This document shows, piece by piece, positions 15,005-23,662 of a stretch of 30,158 nucleotides of DNA (its first letter is position 1; every line of letters starts with the position of its first letter). The notes under the pieces were generated by a model that made no database searches, was not told where the DNA came from, and saw only the letters and a list, made by a program, of their open reading frames with translations. The stretch is taken from the NCBI GenBank assembly GCA_050744225.1, contig JBOGGT010000087.1, positions 1 to 30,158 of the forward strand, read 5' to 3'. A program made the translations under genes and the position numbers. This stretch comes from JAVKSL01 sp050744225 (GTDB lineage: Bacteria; Actinomycetota; Acidimicrobiia; Acidimicrobiales; JAJPHD01).

Positions 15005-15298
15005 ATGCTCGCAATTTTTGATAGCCCGACGGACATCCTGATCGTTCTGGCGGTCATCCTACTGCTTTTTGGAAGCACCCAGCTGCCCAAACTTGCCCGT
15101 TCCCTGGGCTCCGCCTCCAAGGAGTTCAAGAAGGGGGTTGAGGAGGGCGAGACGGCCGCCCAGGCCAAGGCGGCTGCTGCCCCTCAGCCTGCGGCCCCCA
15201 CACCTCAGCCTGCCCCCACACCTCCCGCCCCTCAGGCGCTGGCGCCCCAGGCCAGTGCTCCCGCAGCCGCCGAACCCCAGCAGAGCCAGGCCAGCTAG
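15005..15298 (+). CDS. tatA: TatA-type twin-arginine translocase protein
   Basis: This 97-residue protein has the TatA/TatB plan: a short N-terminus, one membrane helix (DILIVLAVILLLFGSTQLPKL, with the FGSTQLPKLARSLG hinge), an amphipathic helix (ARSLGSASKEFKKGVEEGE) and a Pro/Ala-rich tail of about 45 residues made of repeated PQPA/PAPQ. It would form or seed the pore for folded proteins with TatC. The ATG at 15005 is preceded by AAGGAGG (14986-14992, spacing 12); the longer frame from 14909 is rejected as it adds an Arg/Pro-rich leader. It lies 14 kb from tatC, so it may be a second TatA or a TatB. TatA fits best because of the FGSTQLPKL hinge. Confidence 0.88.
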   Translation: MLAIFDSPTDILIVLAVILLLFGSTQLPKLARSLGSASKEFKKGVEEGETAAQAKAAAAPQPAAPTPQPAPTPPAPQALAPQASAPAAAEPQQSQAS

Positions 15299-15360
15299 GC
15301 CCACCCAGCTGGGTCCGGACCCAGCTGGACCCAACAGAGCCAGGTTCGCCTAGCCAGGCC
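15281..15360. terminator. Large palindrome after tatA
   Basis: A perfect 24-bp palindrome (CCAGCTGGGTCC at 15305-15316 joined to GGACCCAGCTGG at 15317-15328) begins 6 nt after the tatA stop. It is flanked by an imperfect outer inverted repeat: GGCCAGCTAGGC (15289-15300) and GCCTAGCCAGGCC (15349-15361). CAGAGCCAGG is also repeated at 15281 and 15335. No T-run follows, so it is either a GC-rich terminator or a binding site. Confidence 0.55.
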
Positions 15361-15400
15361 ATCCAGAGATACACAGCCCCTCCGGGGCCGGTCGGTGGGC

Positions 15401-15406
15401 TAACGT
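15401..15406 (+). promoter_or_regulatory. Possible -10 box of leaderless glgX
   Basis: TAACGT matches TANNNT and ends 8 nt before ATG 15415; no Shine-Dalgarno is present. It would drive the glgX-treY-treZ operon. Confidence 0.4.
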
Positions 15407-15414
15407 GGCCGGCC

Positions 15415-17529
<2,115 letters not shown>

Positions 17530-17540
17530 GTTCGGCTCCA

Positions 17541-17612
17541 GTGCCAAACCCCATCCAGGTGCCCAACCCCATCCAGGTGCCGAACCCCATCCAGGTGCCG
17601 AACCCCAACTGG
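17541..17612 (+). repeat. 18-bp repeat holding multiple GTG starts of treY
   Basis: Four 18-bp units (17541, 17559, 17577, 17595), of the form GTGCCNAACCCCATCCAG, encode VPNPIQ three times then VPNPNW. Every unit starts with GTG in the treY frame. A fifth GTG follows at 17613. Confidence 0.92.
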
Positions 17613-20384
17613 GTGCCCGCCCCACTGTCCACCTACCGGGTCCAGCTCCGTCCGGGCTTCGGCTTTGCCGAGGCGGCCGACCTGGCTCCGTACCTGGCCG
17701 CCCTCGGGGTCAGCCACTTGTATGCCTCCCCGTGCCTCCAGGCGGCGCCGGGCAGCACGCACGGCTACGACGTGGTGGACCCGACCCGCCCGAACGAGGA
17801 GCTGGGCGGTGCGCAGGGCTTCGGACTGATGTGCAAGGCGCTCGGTGCCGCCGGGCTCGGCCTGGTCCTCGACATAGTGCCCAACCACATGGCGATCAGC
17901 GGGCCTGAGAACCGCTGGTGGTGGGACGTGCTGGAGAACGGCCCCTCCAGCGTCTTCGCGGCCTACTTCGACGTGGACTGGGACCCGCCCGAGGCGAAGC
18001 TGCGCAACACGGTTCTCCTGCCCATCCTGGGCGACCACTACGGCAGGGTGCTCGACGCGGGCGAGCTCTGCCTGGTGCGCGACGGGGGCAGCTTTTGCGT
18101 GCGCTACTGGGACAGGCTGGTACCGGTGGCACCCCCGAGCCTGGAGGACCTGCTGGAAAGGGCCAGCCAAGACGTGCGTGCCGCGGGGTCCTCCGCAGGG
18201 TCGGCGGGGTCCACAGGGTCCGATGTGGGTATAACTGAGTCCGACCTGGTGGCCGACGAGCTGGAGAGCATCGCCGCCGCACTTGGGAACCTGCCTCCTT
18301 CGTGGGCTACCGACCGTGACAGCGTGAGGGCCAGGCACCGGGACAAAGAGGTGCTGCGCTCCTCGCTGGCGCAGCTCCTAGCCAACCACCTCGCGGCGGC
18401 GCAGGCGGTGGATGCCCAGCTGGGGGCGCTCAACGCCGATCCTGACCGCCTGGATGCGCTGCTGGAGCGCCAGAACTACCGACTCGCCTACTGGCGGGTG
18501 GCGGGCCAGGAGTTGGACTACCGCCGGTTCTTCGACATCGACACGCTGATCGGCGTGCGGGTGGAGGACCCCGCGGTGTTCTCCGACGGTCACGACCTGG
18601 TGCTTTCCTGGCTGGCAGAGGGGGTGATCGACGGCCTGCGGGTCGACCACATCGACGGCCTGCGCGACCCGCAGGGCTACCTGGAGCGCCTCGCCGGCGA
18701 GAGCGGCGGGGCCTGGGTGGTGGTGGAGAAGGTCCTGGCGCACGGGGAGGCGCTGCGCGAGACCTGGCCGGTGGCGGGGACCACCGGCTACGACTGGCTG
18801 GCCTGCATCGGAGGGCTGTTCGTGGACCCGGCGGGCGAAGCCCCGCTCACCGCCGCGTGGAACGATATCTCCGGTTCGACCGAGTCCTTCGGCGATGTCG
18901 CCCACCGGGCCAAGCACGCGGTCATGGCCGACTCCCTGGCCGCGGACCTCGCCCGGTTGACCGGGCTGTTCGTCACCGTGTGCGGGCGGCACCGCCACCT
19001 GCGGGACTACACCCGCACCGAGCTGGCCACGGTGCTCGAAGAGGTGCTGGCCTCGATGCCTGTTTACCGGACTTACGTGGGGGAGTACGGCCCTGCGCAT
19101 CCCCACGACCACGCCCGCATCACCGCGGCGCTGGGCGAGGCGGCCAGGCGACGCCCAGAGCTGGACCCCGACCTGTTGGACGCCCTGCGCCGCGTCCTGC
19201 TGGCAGAGCCTCCGATGACCGGCTCCACTGAGGCAGAGCTGCGCATCCAGTTCGAGCAGTTCAGCTCCCCGGTGATGGCCAAGGGAGTGGAGGACACGGC
19301 CATGTATTCGTATTGCCGCTTTATCCCAAGGAATGAAGTCGGTGCCGACCCAGCTCAATGGGCCACCACCGTCGGTGAGCTCCACGCCTTCGCCGGCGCG
19401 GCCGCTTCGACCTGGCCGGCGGGACTGGTGGCCAGCTCCACCCACGACACCAAGCGCTCCGAGGACGTGCGAGCGCGTCTTTACCTGCTCTCGGAGATGC
19501 CCGAGCGCTGGCTCAGCTCGGTCGAGCGCTGGATGGGGCGCAACGCCCGGGCGCACCGCGACGGCTTCCCCGACCGAGCGACCGAGTACCTGTTGTACCA
19601 GACCCTCGTGGGGGCCTGGCCGATCAGCGCCGACCGGGCCGCTGCTTACATGGCCAAGGCCACCAAGGAGGCCAAGGTCCACACCAACTGGACCGACTCC
19701 GACCCCGCATTCGACTCGGCGCTGGAATCCTTCGTGCGCGATGTGCTCGCGGATAAGGCCTTCGCCAACGATCTGAATGACTTTGTGGAGACCCAGCTGC
19801 TCGAAGCCGGGTGGGTGAACTCGCTAGCCCAGACGCTGCTCAAGCTCACCGTGCCGGGAGTGCCGGACATCTACCAGGGGTGTGAGTGCTGGGACTACTC
19901 CCTGGTGGACCCCGACAACCGCCGGCCGGTGGACTTCGGGGCACGTGCTGAGCTGTTGGGCCGGGCGGGATCCCTCGCGCCGATGGACCTGGCGTGCCCG
20001 TCGGACTCAGGCCTCCAAAAGCTGGCGCTTACGCACCGGGCGCTGAGGTTACGCCGGGAGCACCGGTCCTGGCTCGGGCCTGGGGCGAGCTACCAACCTC
20101 TGACCGCCAGCGGACCGGCGGCGGGGCACGTGGTGGCCTTCTGCCGGGCGGACTCGGTGGTGACCGTGATCCCTCGCCTGGTGCACACCCTGGCCGGCGG
20201 CGTCTGGAACGGCGTCGCTCAGGCGGTGAGCCGGGCGCTGTCGGGGACCACCATCGCCCTGGGGGAGGGGGAATGGGTGGACGAGATGACCGGGGACCGC
20301 CTGGGAAGCGGAGTGGGTGGGGGATGCTGGGACGTCGGGGAGCTGCTTGCCCGCTTCCCGGTGGCCCTTTTGAGCAGGGCCTGA
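17541..20384 (+). CDS. treY: Malto-oligosyltrehalose synthase TreY
   Basis: TreY turns the reducing-end alpha-1,4 linkage of a maltodextrin into alpha-1,1, giving maltooligosyl-trehalose. The product is 947 residues from GTG 17541. Family signs are STYRVQLRPGFGFAEAADL near the start, LYASPCLQAAPGSTHGYD, DIVPNHMAI, GLRVDHIDGLRDP (nucleophile Asp), VVVEKVLAHGE (acid Glu), STHDTKRSEDVRARL, and PDIYQGCE near the end. It is longer than most TreY because of an 18-bp repeat at the start and a Ser/Gly-rich insertion (AAGSSAGSAGSTGS) near residue 225. The start is uncertain: each repeat unit offers an in-frame GTG (17541, 17559, 17577, 17595). It lies between glgX and treZ. Confidence 0.95.
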   Translation: MPNPIQVPNPIQVPNPIQVPNPNWVPAPLSTYRVQLRPGFGFAEAADLAPYLAALGVSHLYASPCLQAAPGSTHGYDVVDPTRPNEELGGAQGFGLMCKALGAAGLGLVLDIVPNHMAISGPENRWWWDVLENGPSSVFAAYFDVDWDPPEAKLRNTVLLPILGDHYGRVLDAGELCLVRDGGSFCVRYWDRLVPVAPPSLEDLLERASQDVRAAGSSAGSAGSTGSDVGITESDLVADELESIAAALGNLPPSWATDRDSVRARHRDKEVLRSSLAQLLANHLAAAQAVDAQLGALNADPDRLDALLERQNYRLAYWRVAGQELDYRRFFDIDTLIGVRVEDPAVFSDGHDLVLSWLAEGVIDGLRVDHIDGLRDPQGYLERLAGESGGAWVVVEKVLAHGEALRETWPVAGTTGYDWLACIGGLFVDPAGEAPLTAAWNDISGSTESFGDVAHRAKHAVMADSLAADLARLTGLFVTVCGRHRHLRDYTRTELATVLEEVLASMPVYRTYVGEYGPAHPHDHARITAALGEAARRRPELDPDLLDALRRVLLAEPPMTGSTEAELRIQFEQFSSPVMAKGVEDTAMYSYCRFIPRNEVGADPAQWATTVGELHAFAGAAASTWPAGLVASSTHDTKRSEDVRARLYLLSEMPERWLSSVERWMGRNARAHRDGFPDRATEYLLYQTLVGAWPISADRAAAYMAKATKEAKVHTNWTDSDPAFDSALESFVRDVLADKAFANDLNDFVETQLLEAGWVNSLAQTLLKLTVPGVPDIYQGCECWDYSLVDPDNRRPVDFGARAELLGRAGSLAPMDLACPSDSGLQKLALTHRALRLRREHRSWLGPGASYQPLTASGPAAGHVVAFCRADSVVTVIPRLVHTLAGGVWNGVAQAVSRALSGTTIALGEGEWVDEMTGDRLGSGVGGGCWDVGELLARFPVALLSRA

Positions 20385-20386
20385 GC

Positions 20387-22246
20387 ATGCACACCTTCAC
20401 CGTCTGGGGACCGCAGGCGCGCACCATGGAGGTGCTGGTGGGCGGGCACCGCCACCCGATGGAGCTTTTGAGTGGCGCGCCAGGCCCGGGCGGGGGATGG
20501 TGGTCGTGCCGGGTCACCGGCGCTGGAGTGGGCACCGAGTACCATTATTCAATAGACGGTGGGGAGTCGCTGCCGGACCCCCGTTCGCCGAGCCAGCCGC
20601 GCGGAGTGCTGGGGCCTTCGGTGGTGGTCGATCCGGGCTCGTTTTCCTGGAGCGATGCGGCCTGGTGTGGGATCCACCTGCCCTCGGCGGTGATCTACGA
20701 GTGCCACGTGGGGACCTTCACCCCCCAGGGGACCTTTGCCGGGGTCGAGCAGCGTTTGGAGCACCTGGTGTCGCTAGGGGTGGACGCCATCGAGCTGATG
20801 CCGGTGGCGGAGTTCTCCGGGGAGCGGGGCTGGGGGTACGACGGGGTGGACCTGTTCGCCCCCCACCACGCCTACGGCGGCCCCGAGGGCCTCGCCGCCC
20901 TGGTGGACGCCTGCCACGCCAGCGGGGTCGCGGTGATCATGGACGTGGTCTACAACCACCTGGGACCAGTGGGGAACTTCCTCGGACGCTTCGGTCCCTA
21001 CTTCACCGACCGCTACTCGACGCCGTGGGGATCGGCGGTCAACTTCGACGGGCCGGGCAGCGACGAGGTGCGGGCCTTCTTCGTGGACAACGCGCTGATG
21101 TGGCTGCGCGACTACCACTGCGACGGGCTGCGCCTGGACGCGGTGCACGCGATCATGGACGCGTCGGCAGTCCATATCTGTGAGGAGGTTGCCTTGGGAG
21201 TCGGCGAGCTGTCGGACTCGCTCGGGCGCTCGCTGTTCGTGATCGCCGAGTCCGACCTGAACGACCCGCGCCTGGTGCGCCGGCGGGAGGTGGGCGGCTA
21301 CGGCATGGACGCCCAGTGGAGCGACGACTTTCACCACGCCCTGTTCGCCCTGCTGAGCGGGGAGTCGGCCGGCTACTACGCCGACTTCGGCACCATGGAG
21401 GACCTGGGCCGGGCGCTGTGCGGCGGCTACGTCTACGACGGCCGGTTTTCGCCTTACCGGGGCCGGACCCACGGCCGCCCCCTCGGAGAGTTGAGCGGAT
21501 CGGCCCTGATCGGGTACTTCGAGGACCACGACCAGGTGGGGAACCGGGCGCTGGGCGAACGGACCGCCTCCCTCGTCGGTGAGGACAGGGTGCTGGTCGG
21601 GCTGGGGCTGGTGTTCTGCTCCCCGTTCGTGCCCATGTTGTTCCAGGGCGAGGAGTGGGGGACCCGGACACCGTTCCTCTACTTCACCGACGACGCAGAC
21701 GCCGAGCTGGGCCGGGCGGTGAGCGAGGGCCGGCGCTCGGAGTTCATCCAGTTCGGCTGGGACCCCTCCCAGGTCCCCGACCCCCAGGCACACGAGACCT
21801 TCGAGGCTTCCAGGCTGGACTGGTCGGAGCTGTCCACACCGGGCGCCGGGCGCGTGCTGGAGTGGGTACGGCTCCTGGTCGGCCTGCGCAGGTCGTGGCC
21901 CGAGCTCGCCGACGGGCGTCTCGACCGGGTACGGGTGAGCCATGACGCCGAGGCGGGTTGGTTCCGCATGGAGCGAGGCCGGGTCTCGGTGGTGGCCAAC
22001 GTCGGCAGCTGGGGGGTCACCGTCGCCTGTGGGACCCGTGGGGCCGGTGGGGCCGAGTTGGGCGGCAAGTCGTCGGTCGGGCGGTCGGTCGGGCCGTCGG
22101 TTGGACGGTCGGTCGGGCCGTGGCAGGGCGGGGGTGACCCGGACTCTTGGAGACTGCTGGCGAGTTCGATGCCGGGGGTGGCCCTGGACGGGGAACGGGT
22201 CCAGCTGCCACCCGACTCGCTGGCGGTGCTGGCCTGGGACGTTTGA
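20387..22246 (+). CDS. treZ: Malto-oligosyltrehalose trehalohydrolase TreZ
   Basis: TreZ hydrolyses the alpha-1,4 bond next to the trehalose end, freeing trehalose. The 619-residue product starts at ATG 20387, two nt after the treY stop (MHTFTVWGPQARTMEVLV, the N-terminal CBM48-like domain). The GH13 barrel carries DVVYNHLGPVGN, Asp251 in DGLRLDAVHAI, Glu288 in FVIAESDLND and Asp382 in FEDHDQVGNRA; PMLFQGEEWGT is also family-typical. The open frame extends upstream inside treY to 19994, but the alignment to family starts at this ATG. Near the C-terminus a tetrapeptide repeat (SVGRSVGP) from a 12-bp DNA repeat is inserted between beta strands. It ends the operon. Confidence 0.95.
   Translation: MHTFTVWGPQARTMEVLVGGHRHPMELLSGAPGPGGGWWSCRVTGAGVGTEYHYSIDGGESLPDPRSPSQPRGVLGPSVVVDPGSFSWSDAAWCGIHLPSAVIYECHVGTFTPQGTFAGVEQRLEHLVSLGVDAIELMPVAEFSGERGWGYDGVDLFAPHHAYGGPEGLAALVDACHASGVAVIMDVVYNHLGPVGNFLGRFGPYFTDRYSTPWGSAVNFDGPGSDEVRAFFVDNALMWLRDYHCDGLRLDAVHAIMDASAVHICEEVALGVGELSDSLGRSLFVIAESDLNDPRLVRRREVGGYGMDAQWSDDFHHALFALLSGESAGYYADFGTMEDLGRALCGGYVYDGRFSPYRGRTHGRPLGELSGSALIGYFEDHDQVGNRALGERTASLVGEDRVLVGLGLVFCSPFVPMLFQGEEWGTRTPFLYFTDDADAELGRAVSEGRRSEFIQFGWDPSQVPDPQAHETFEASRLDWSELSTPGAGRVLEWVRLLVGLRRSWPELADGRLDRVRVSHDAEAGWFRMERGRVSVVANVGSWGVTVACGTRGAGGAELGGKSSVGRSVGPSVGRSVGPWQGGGDPDSWRLLASSMPGVALDGERVQLPPDSLAVLAWDV
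22073..22120 (+). repeat. 12-bp tandem repeat in treZ
   Basis: Four 12-bp units of TCGGTCGGGCCG type, in frame, encode SVGR/SVGP near the TreZ C-terminus. Confidence 0.9.
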
Positions 22247-22332
22247 CTGCTCCCACGACTGAGCGACAGCAAAGGTAATCAGGAGCTCGCCAGCGAAATG
22301 TTGAAAGCCAGGCGCGGTCAACTTCGGGGTCG

Positions 22333-22350
22333 GTTGCACGCGAGTGCGAC
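22333..22350. terminator. GNRA-loop hairpin after treZ
   Basis: A 7-bp stem (GTTGCAC/GTGCGAC, with one G-T pair) closes a GCGA tetraloop about 90 nt after the treZ stop. Without a following T-run it could be a terminator or the tip of an RNA structure. Confidence 0.3.
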
Positions 22351-22406
22351 CAACAAGATCAAACACTCGAGGCCGGATCGGGTCGCCAACCAGGAGGAGT
22401 CGACGG

Positions 22407-22541
22407 ATGTCGGCGCGGTCATTCGGTGACGACCCGTCCCCATCGGGCGGATGGCACCAGTCGCTACCAGAGGGCGGACGCAACGGCGACGGGGAGGTCG
22501 TCGCCGCTCAAGAGGCCGATGGGGCACTCGGTCGAACCTGA
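22407..22541 (+). CDS. Possible small protein, 44 residues
   Basis: ATG 22407 is preceded by AGGAGGAG (22392-22399) 7 nt upstream, a very good ribosome site. The ORF ends at TGA 22539-22541. The product begins MSARSFGDDPSPSGGWHQ and continues Gly/Glu/Asp-rich, without hydrophobic segments. No family is recognised. The region could also be non-coding. Confidence 0.35.
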   Translation: MSARSFGDDPSPSGGWHQSLPEGGRNGDGEVVAAQEADGALGRT

Positions 22542-22611
22542 CCCGCGCCCCGACAGTTCCTGCGGCCGATGGGTGGTAGAGTGGCGAGGCCGGCCACTGT
22601 GCGGGCAAGTT

Positions 22612-22689
22612 GGACCTGTGGTGCAGCCTGGAGTGCACGCCGGCCTGTCAAGCCGGAGGTCGCGGGTTCAAATCCCGTCAGGTCCGCCA
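22612..22689 (+). tRNA. tRNA-Asp (anticodon GTC)
   Basis: GGACCTG pairs with CAGGTCC as the acceptor stem, followed by G and an encoded CCA (22687-22689). The D arm pairs GTGC with GCAC around AGCCTGGA. The anticodon arm is CCGGC-CTGTCAA-GCCGG with anticodon GTC. The T arm is GCGGG-TTCAAAT-CCCGT. All features are standard. It is two nt upstream of tRNA-Phe, so the two are probably co-transcribed. Confidence 0.97.
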
Positions 22690-22691
22690 CT

Positions 22692-22764
22692 GGTCGGGTA
22701 GCTCAGTTGGTAGAGCGCGCGCCTGAAAAGCGCGAGGTCACCGGATCGATGCCGGTCCCGACCA
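22692..22764 (+). tRNA. tRNA-Phe (anticodon GAA)
   Basis: GGTCGGG pairs with CCCGACC as the acceptor stem, with discriminator A at 22764 and no encoded CCA. The D arm is GCTC-AGTTGGTA-GAGC. The anticodon arm is CGCGC-CTGAAAA-GCGCG, anticodon GAA. The T stem ACCGG/CCGGT closes a 7-nt loop ATCGATG, so position 54 is A instead of the near-universal T. MiaB and MiaA, encoded 0.9-2.7 kb downstream, act on A37 of tRNAs such as this one, which has A37 next to the anticodon. Confidence 0.95.
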
Positions 22765-22855
22765 CGTCGAAGGTGCAGCCAGCGGTGGGTGTCCTGCCCG
22801 CGCCTGCGGCGCTCACTGGAGCTTCGGACCCAAACTGGCAGCAGGGACGCCGGTT

Positions 22856-22939
22856 GGGGACCCGTCGCCATCGCGGGGACCCGTCGCCATCGCGGGGACT
22901 CGTCGCCATCGCGGGGACTCGTCGCCATCGCGGGGACTC
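22856..22939 (+). repeat. 19-bp tandem repeat upstream of the antitoxin gene
   Basis: Four 19-bp units (GGGGACYCGTCGCCATCGC) and eight bases of a fifth lie between tRNA-Phe and the toxin-antitoxin genes. The unit is not a multiple of three, fitting a non-coding location. Confidence 0.93.
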
Positions 22940-22963
22940 TAGACTAAGTCTATGACTAAGTCT
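22940..22963 (+). promoter_or_regulatory. Promoter and probable operator overlapping the antitoxin start
   Basis: TAGACT (22940-22945) is a TANNNT box 6 nt before ATG 22952. GACTAAGTCT occurs twice (22942-22951 and 22954-22963), 12 bp apart; the first lies in the palindrome AGACTAAGTCT. The second is inside the antitoxin codons. Antitoxins of this type usually repress their own promoter, so these are likely binding sites (inference). Confidence 0.5.
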
Positions 22964-23203
22964 GTTGGCGTCCACGAAGCCAAGACCCACCTCTCACGAC
23001 TGCTGGATTGCGTCGCTGGCGGCGAGGAGGTCCTCATCACCCGCCGGGGGGAACCGGCAGCCCGGCTGGTGGCGGTGGGCGAGCGGGCCGAGCGCAGCTT
23101 CGGCGTGGACCGAGGCCGTCTCGCTATCGCCGAAGACTTCGATGCCCCGCTCGACCGTGAGATGCTCGATGCCTTCGATGCCCTCGATGCCCTCGAGGGC
23201 TAA
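22952..23203 (+). CDS. Phd/YefM-family antitoxin (VapB role)
   Basis: An 83-residue antitoxin with the Phd/YefM N-terminal DNA-binding fold: VGVHEAKTHLSRLLDCVAGG then EEVLITRRGEPAARLVAV, the most conserved part of the family. The C-terminal 30 residues are acidic (DFDAPLDREMLDAFDALDAL) and should wrap the toxin. The ATG is chosen because TAGACT lies 6 nt upstream and a longer reading is absent. The PIN toxin gene starts 3 nt after its TAA. Such modules usually self-regulate through their operator, consistent with the paired sites over the start codon. Confidence 0.88.
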   Translation: MTKSVGVHEAKTHLSRLLDCVAGGEEVLITRRGEPAARLVAVGERAERSFGVDRGRLAIAEDFDAPLDREMLDAFDALDALEG

Positions 23204-23206
23204 GCC

Positions 23207-23593
23207 GTGCGCCTGCTGCTCGACACATCGGTCTTCTTATGGTTGCTCTCGGAGCCGGAGCGGCTGGGCGACCACGTCGGATACCTGGCTGACCCAGGTA
23301 ACGAACTGCTCCTCTCGGCGGCCAGCTCATGGGAGATCGTTATCAAATCGGGGCTCGGCAAGCTCGCGCTTCCGGATGATGCGAGGCGCTACGTTCCGGA
23401 CCGGATGCGTCTGATCGGGGCAGCGCCGCTCGCCGTTGAGCACGCCCACGCCCTGGGCGTCAGCGAACTGCCGCTGTTGCACCGAGATCCCTTCGACCGC
23501 ATGCTGGTGGCCCAGGCTCGCCACCTCCGTTTGCAGATCGTCACCTCCGATACCCAGATCGCTCGCTACGACGTGGAGACGCTGCTGGTCTGA
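23207..23593 (+). CDS. PIN-domain toxin (VapC-type ribonuclease)
   Basis: A 128-residue PIN domain with the four acidic residues expected for Mg2+-dependent RNA cleavage: Asp6 in LLLDTSVFLW, Glu43 in SSWEIVIK, Asp97 (or 94) in RDPFDRMLVAQA, and Asp115 in IVTSDTQIARY. The RDPFDRML and SSWEI motifs are typical of the subgroup that pairs with Phd-like antitoxins. VapC toxins usually cut tRNA or rRNA; the target is not predictable here. The GTG start is placed 3 nt after the antitoxin stop, implying coupled translation. The module lies next to two tRNA genes and could have been acquired there, though no flanking repeat of a tRNA end is visible. Confidence 0.9.
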   Translation: MRLLLDTSVFLWLLSEPERLGDHVGYLADPGNELLLSAASSWEIVIKSGLGKLALPDDARRYVPDRMRLIGAAPLAVEHAHALGVSELPLLHRDPFDRMLVAQARHLRLQIVTSDTQIARYDVETLLV

Positions 23594-23649
23594 TGGCTCT
23601 TTCCGGCGCGCGGTCTGCCCTTGGTCGCCAGGCTGCGGTCGGCGGGGTC

Positions 23650-23655
23650 TATCCT
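23650..23655 (+). promoter_or_regulatory. Possible -10 box of leaderless miaB
   Basis: TATCCT fits TANNNT and ends 7 nt before GTG 23663, supporting that start over TTG 23621. Confidence 0.4.
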
Positions 23656-23662
23656 GGAGAGG

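Larger units (their letters stand above)
22247..22611. other. Intergenic region between treZ and tRNA-Asp
   Basis: This 365-bp region holds a possible small ORF (22407-22541) and a hairpin at 22333-22350 (GTTGCAC, GCGA loop, GTGCGAC). The hairpin has no T-run. A TAGAGT box at 22576-22581 could be the -10 of the tRNA promoter. Confidence 0.45.

Noticed and set aside
20774..22483. 569-residue minus-strand frame opposite treZ, with similar frames at 16378-17625, 18378-19682, 24074-25159 and 26975-28351
   Set aside because: All lie antisense to well-supported genes, have His/Arg/Gln-rich composition and no recognisable domain.
22508..22690. Minus-strand ORF starting MADLTGFEPATSGLTGR across tRNA-Asp
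   Set aside because: This is the well-known spurious antisense-tRNA peptide; it is the reverse complement of the tRNA.
22856..22939. 19-bp repeats considered as a CRISPR array
   Set aside because: Units abut directly with no spacers, and no cas gene is present.
22703..22990. Minus-strand ORF across tRNA-Phe and the 19-bp repeat
   Set aside because: It is antisense to a tRNA (IDPVTSRFSGAR) and to the tandem repeat, and overlaps the antitoxin start.
22612..23593. tRNA genes considered as an integration site for a mobile island carrying the toxin-antitoxin pair
   Set aside because: No integrase and no repeat of a tRNA 3' end is visible downstream; a small module alone does not show integration.
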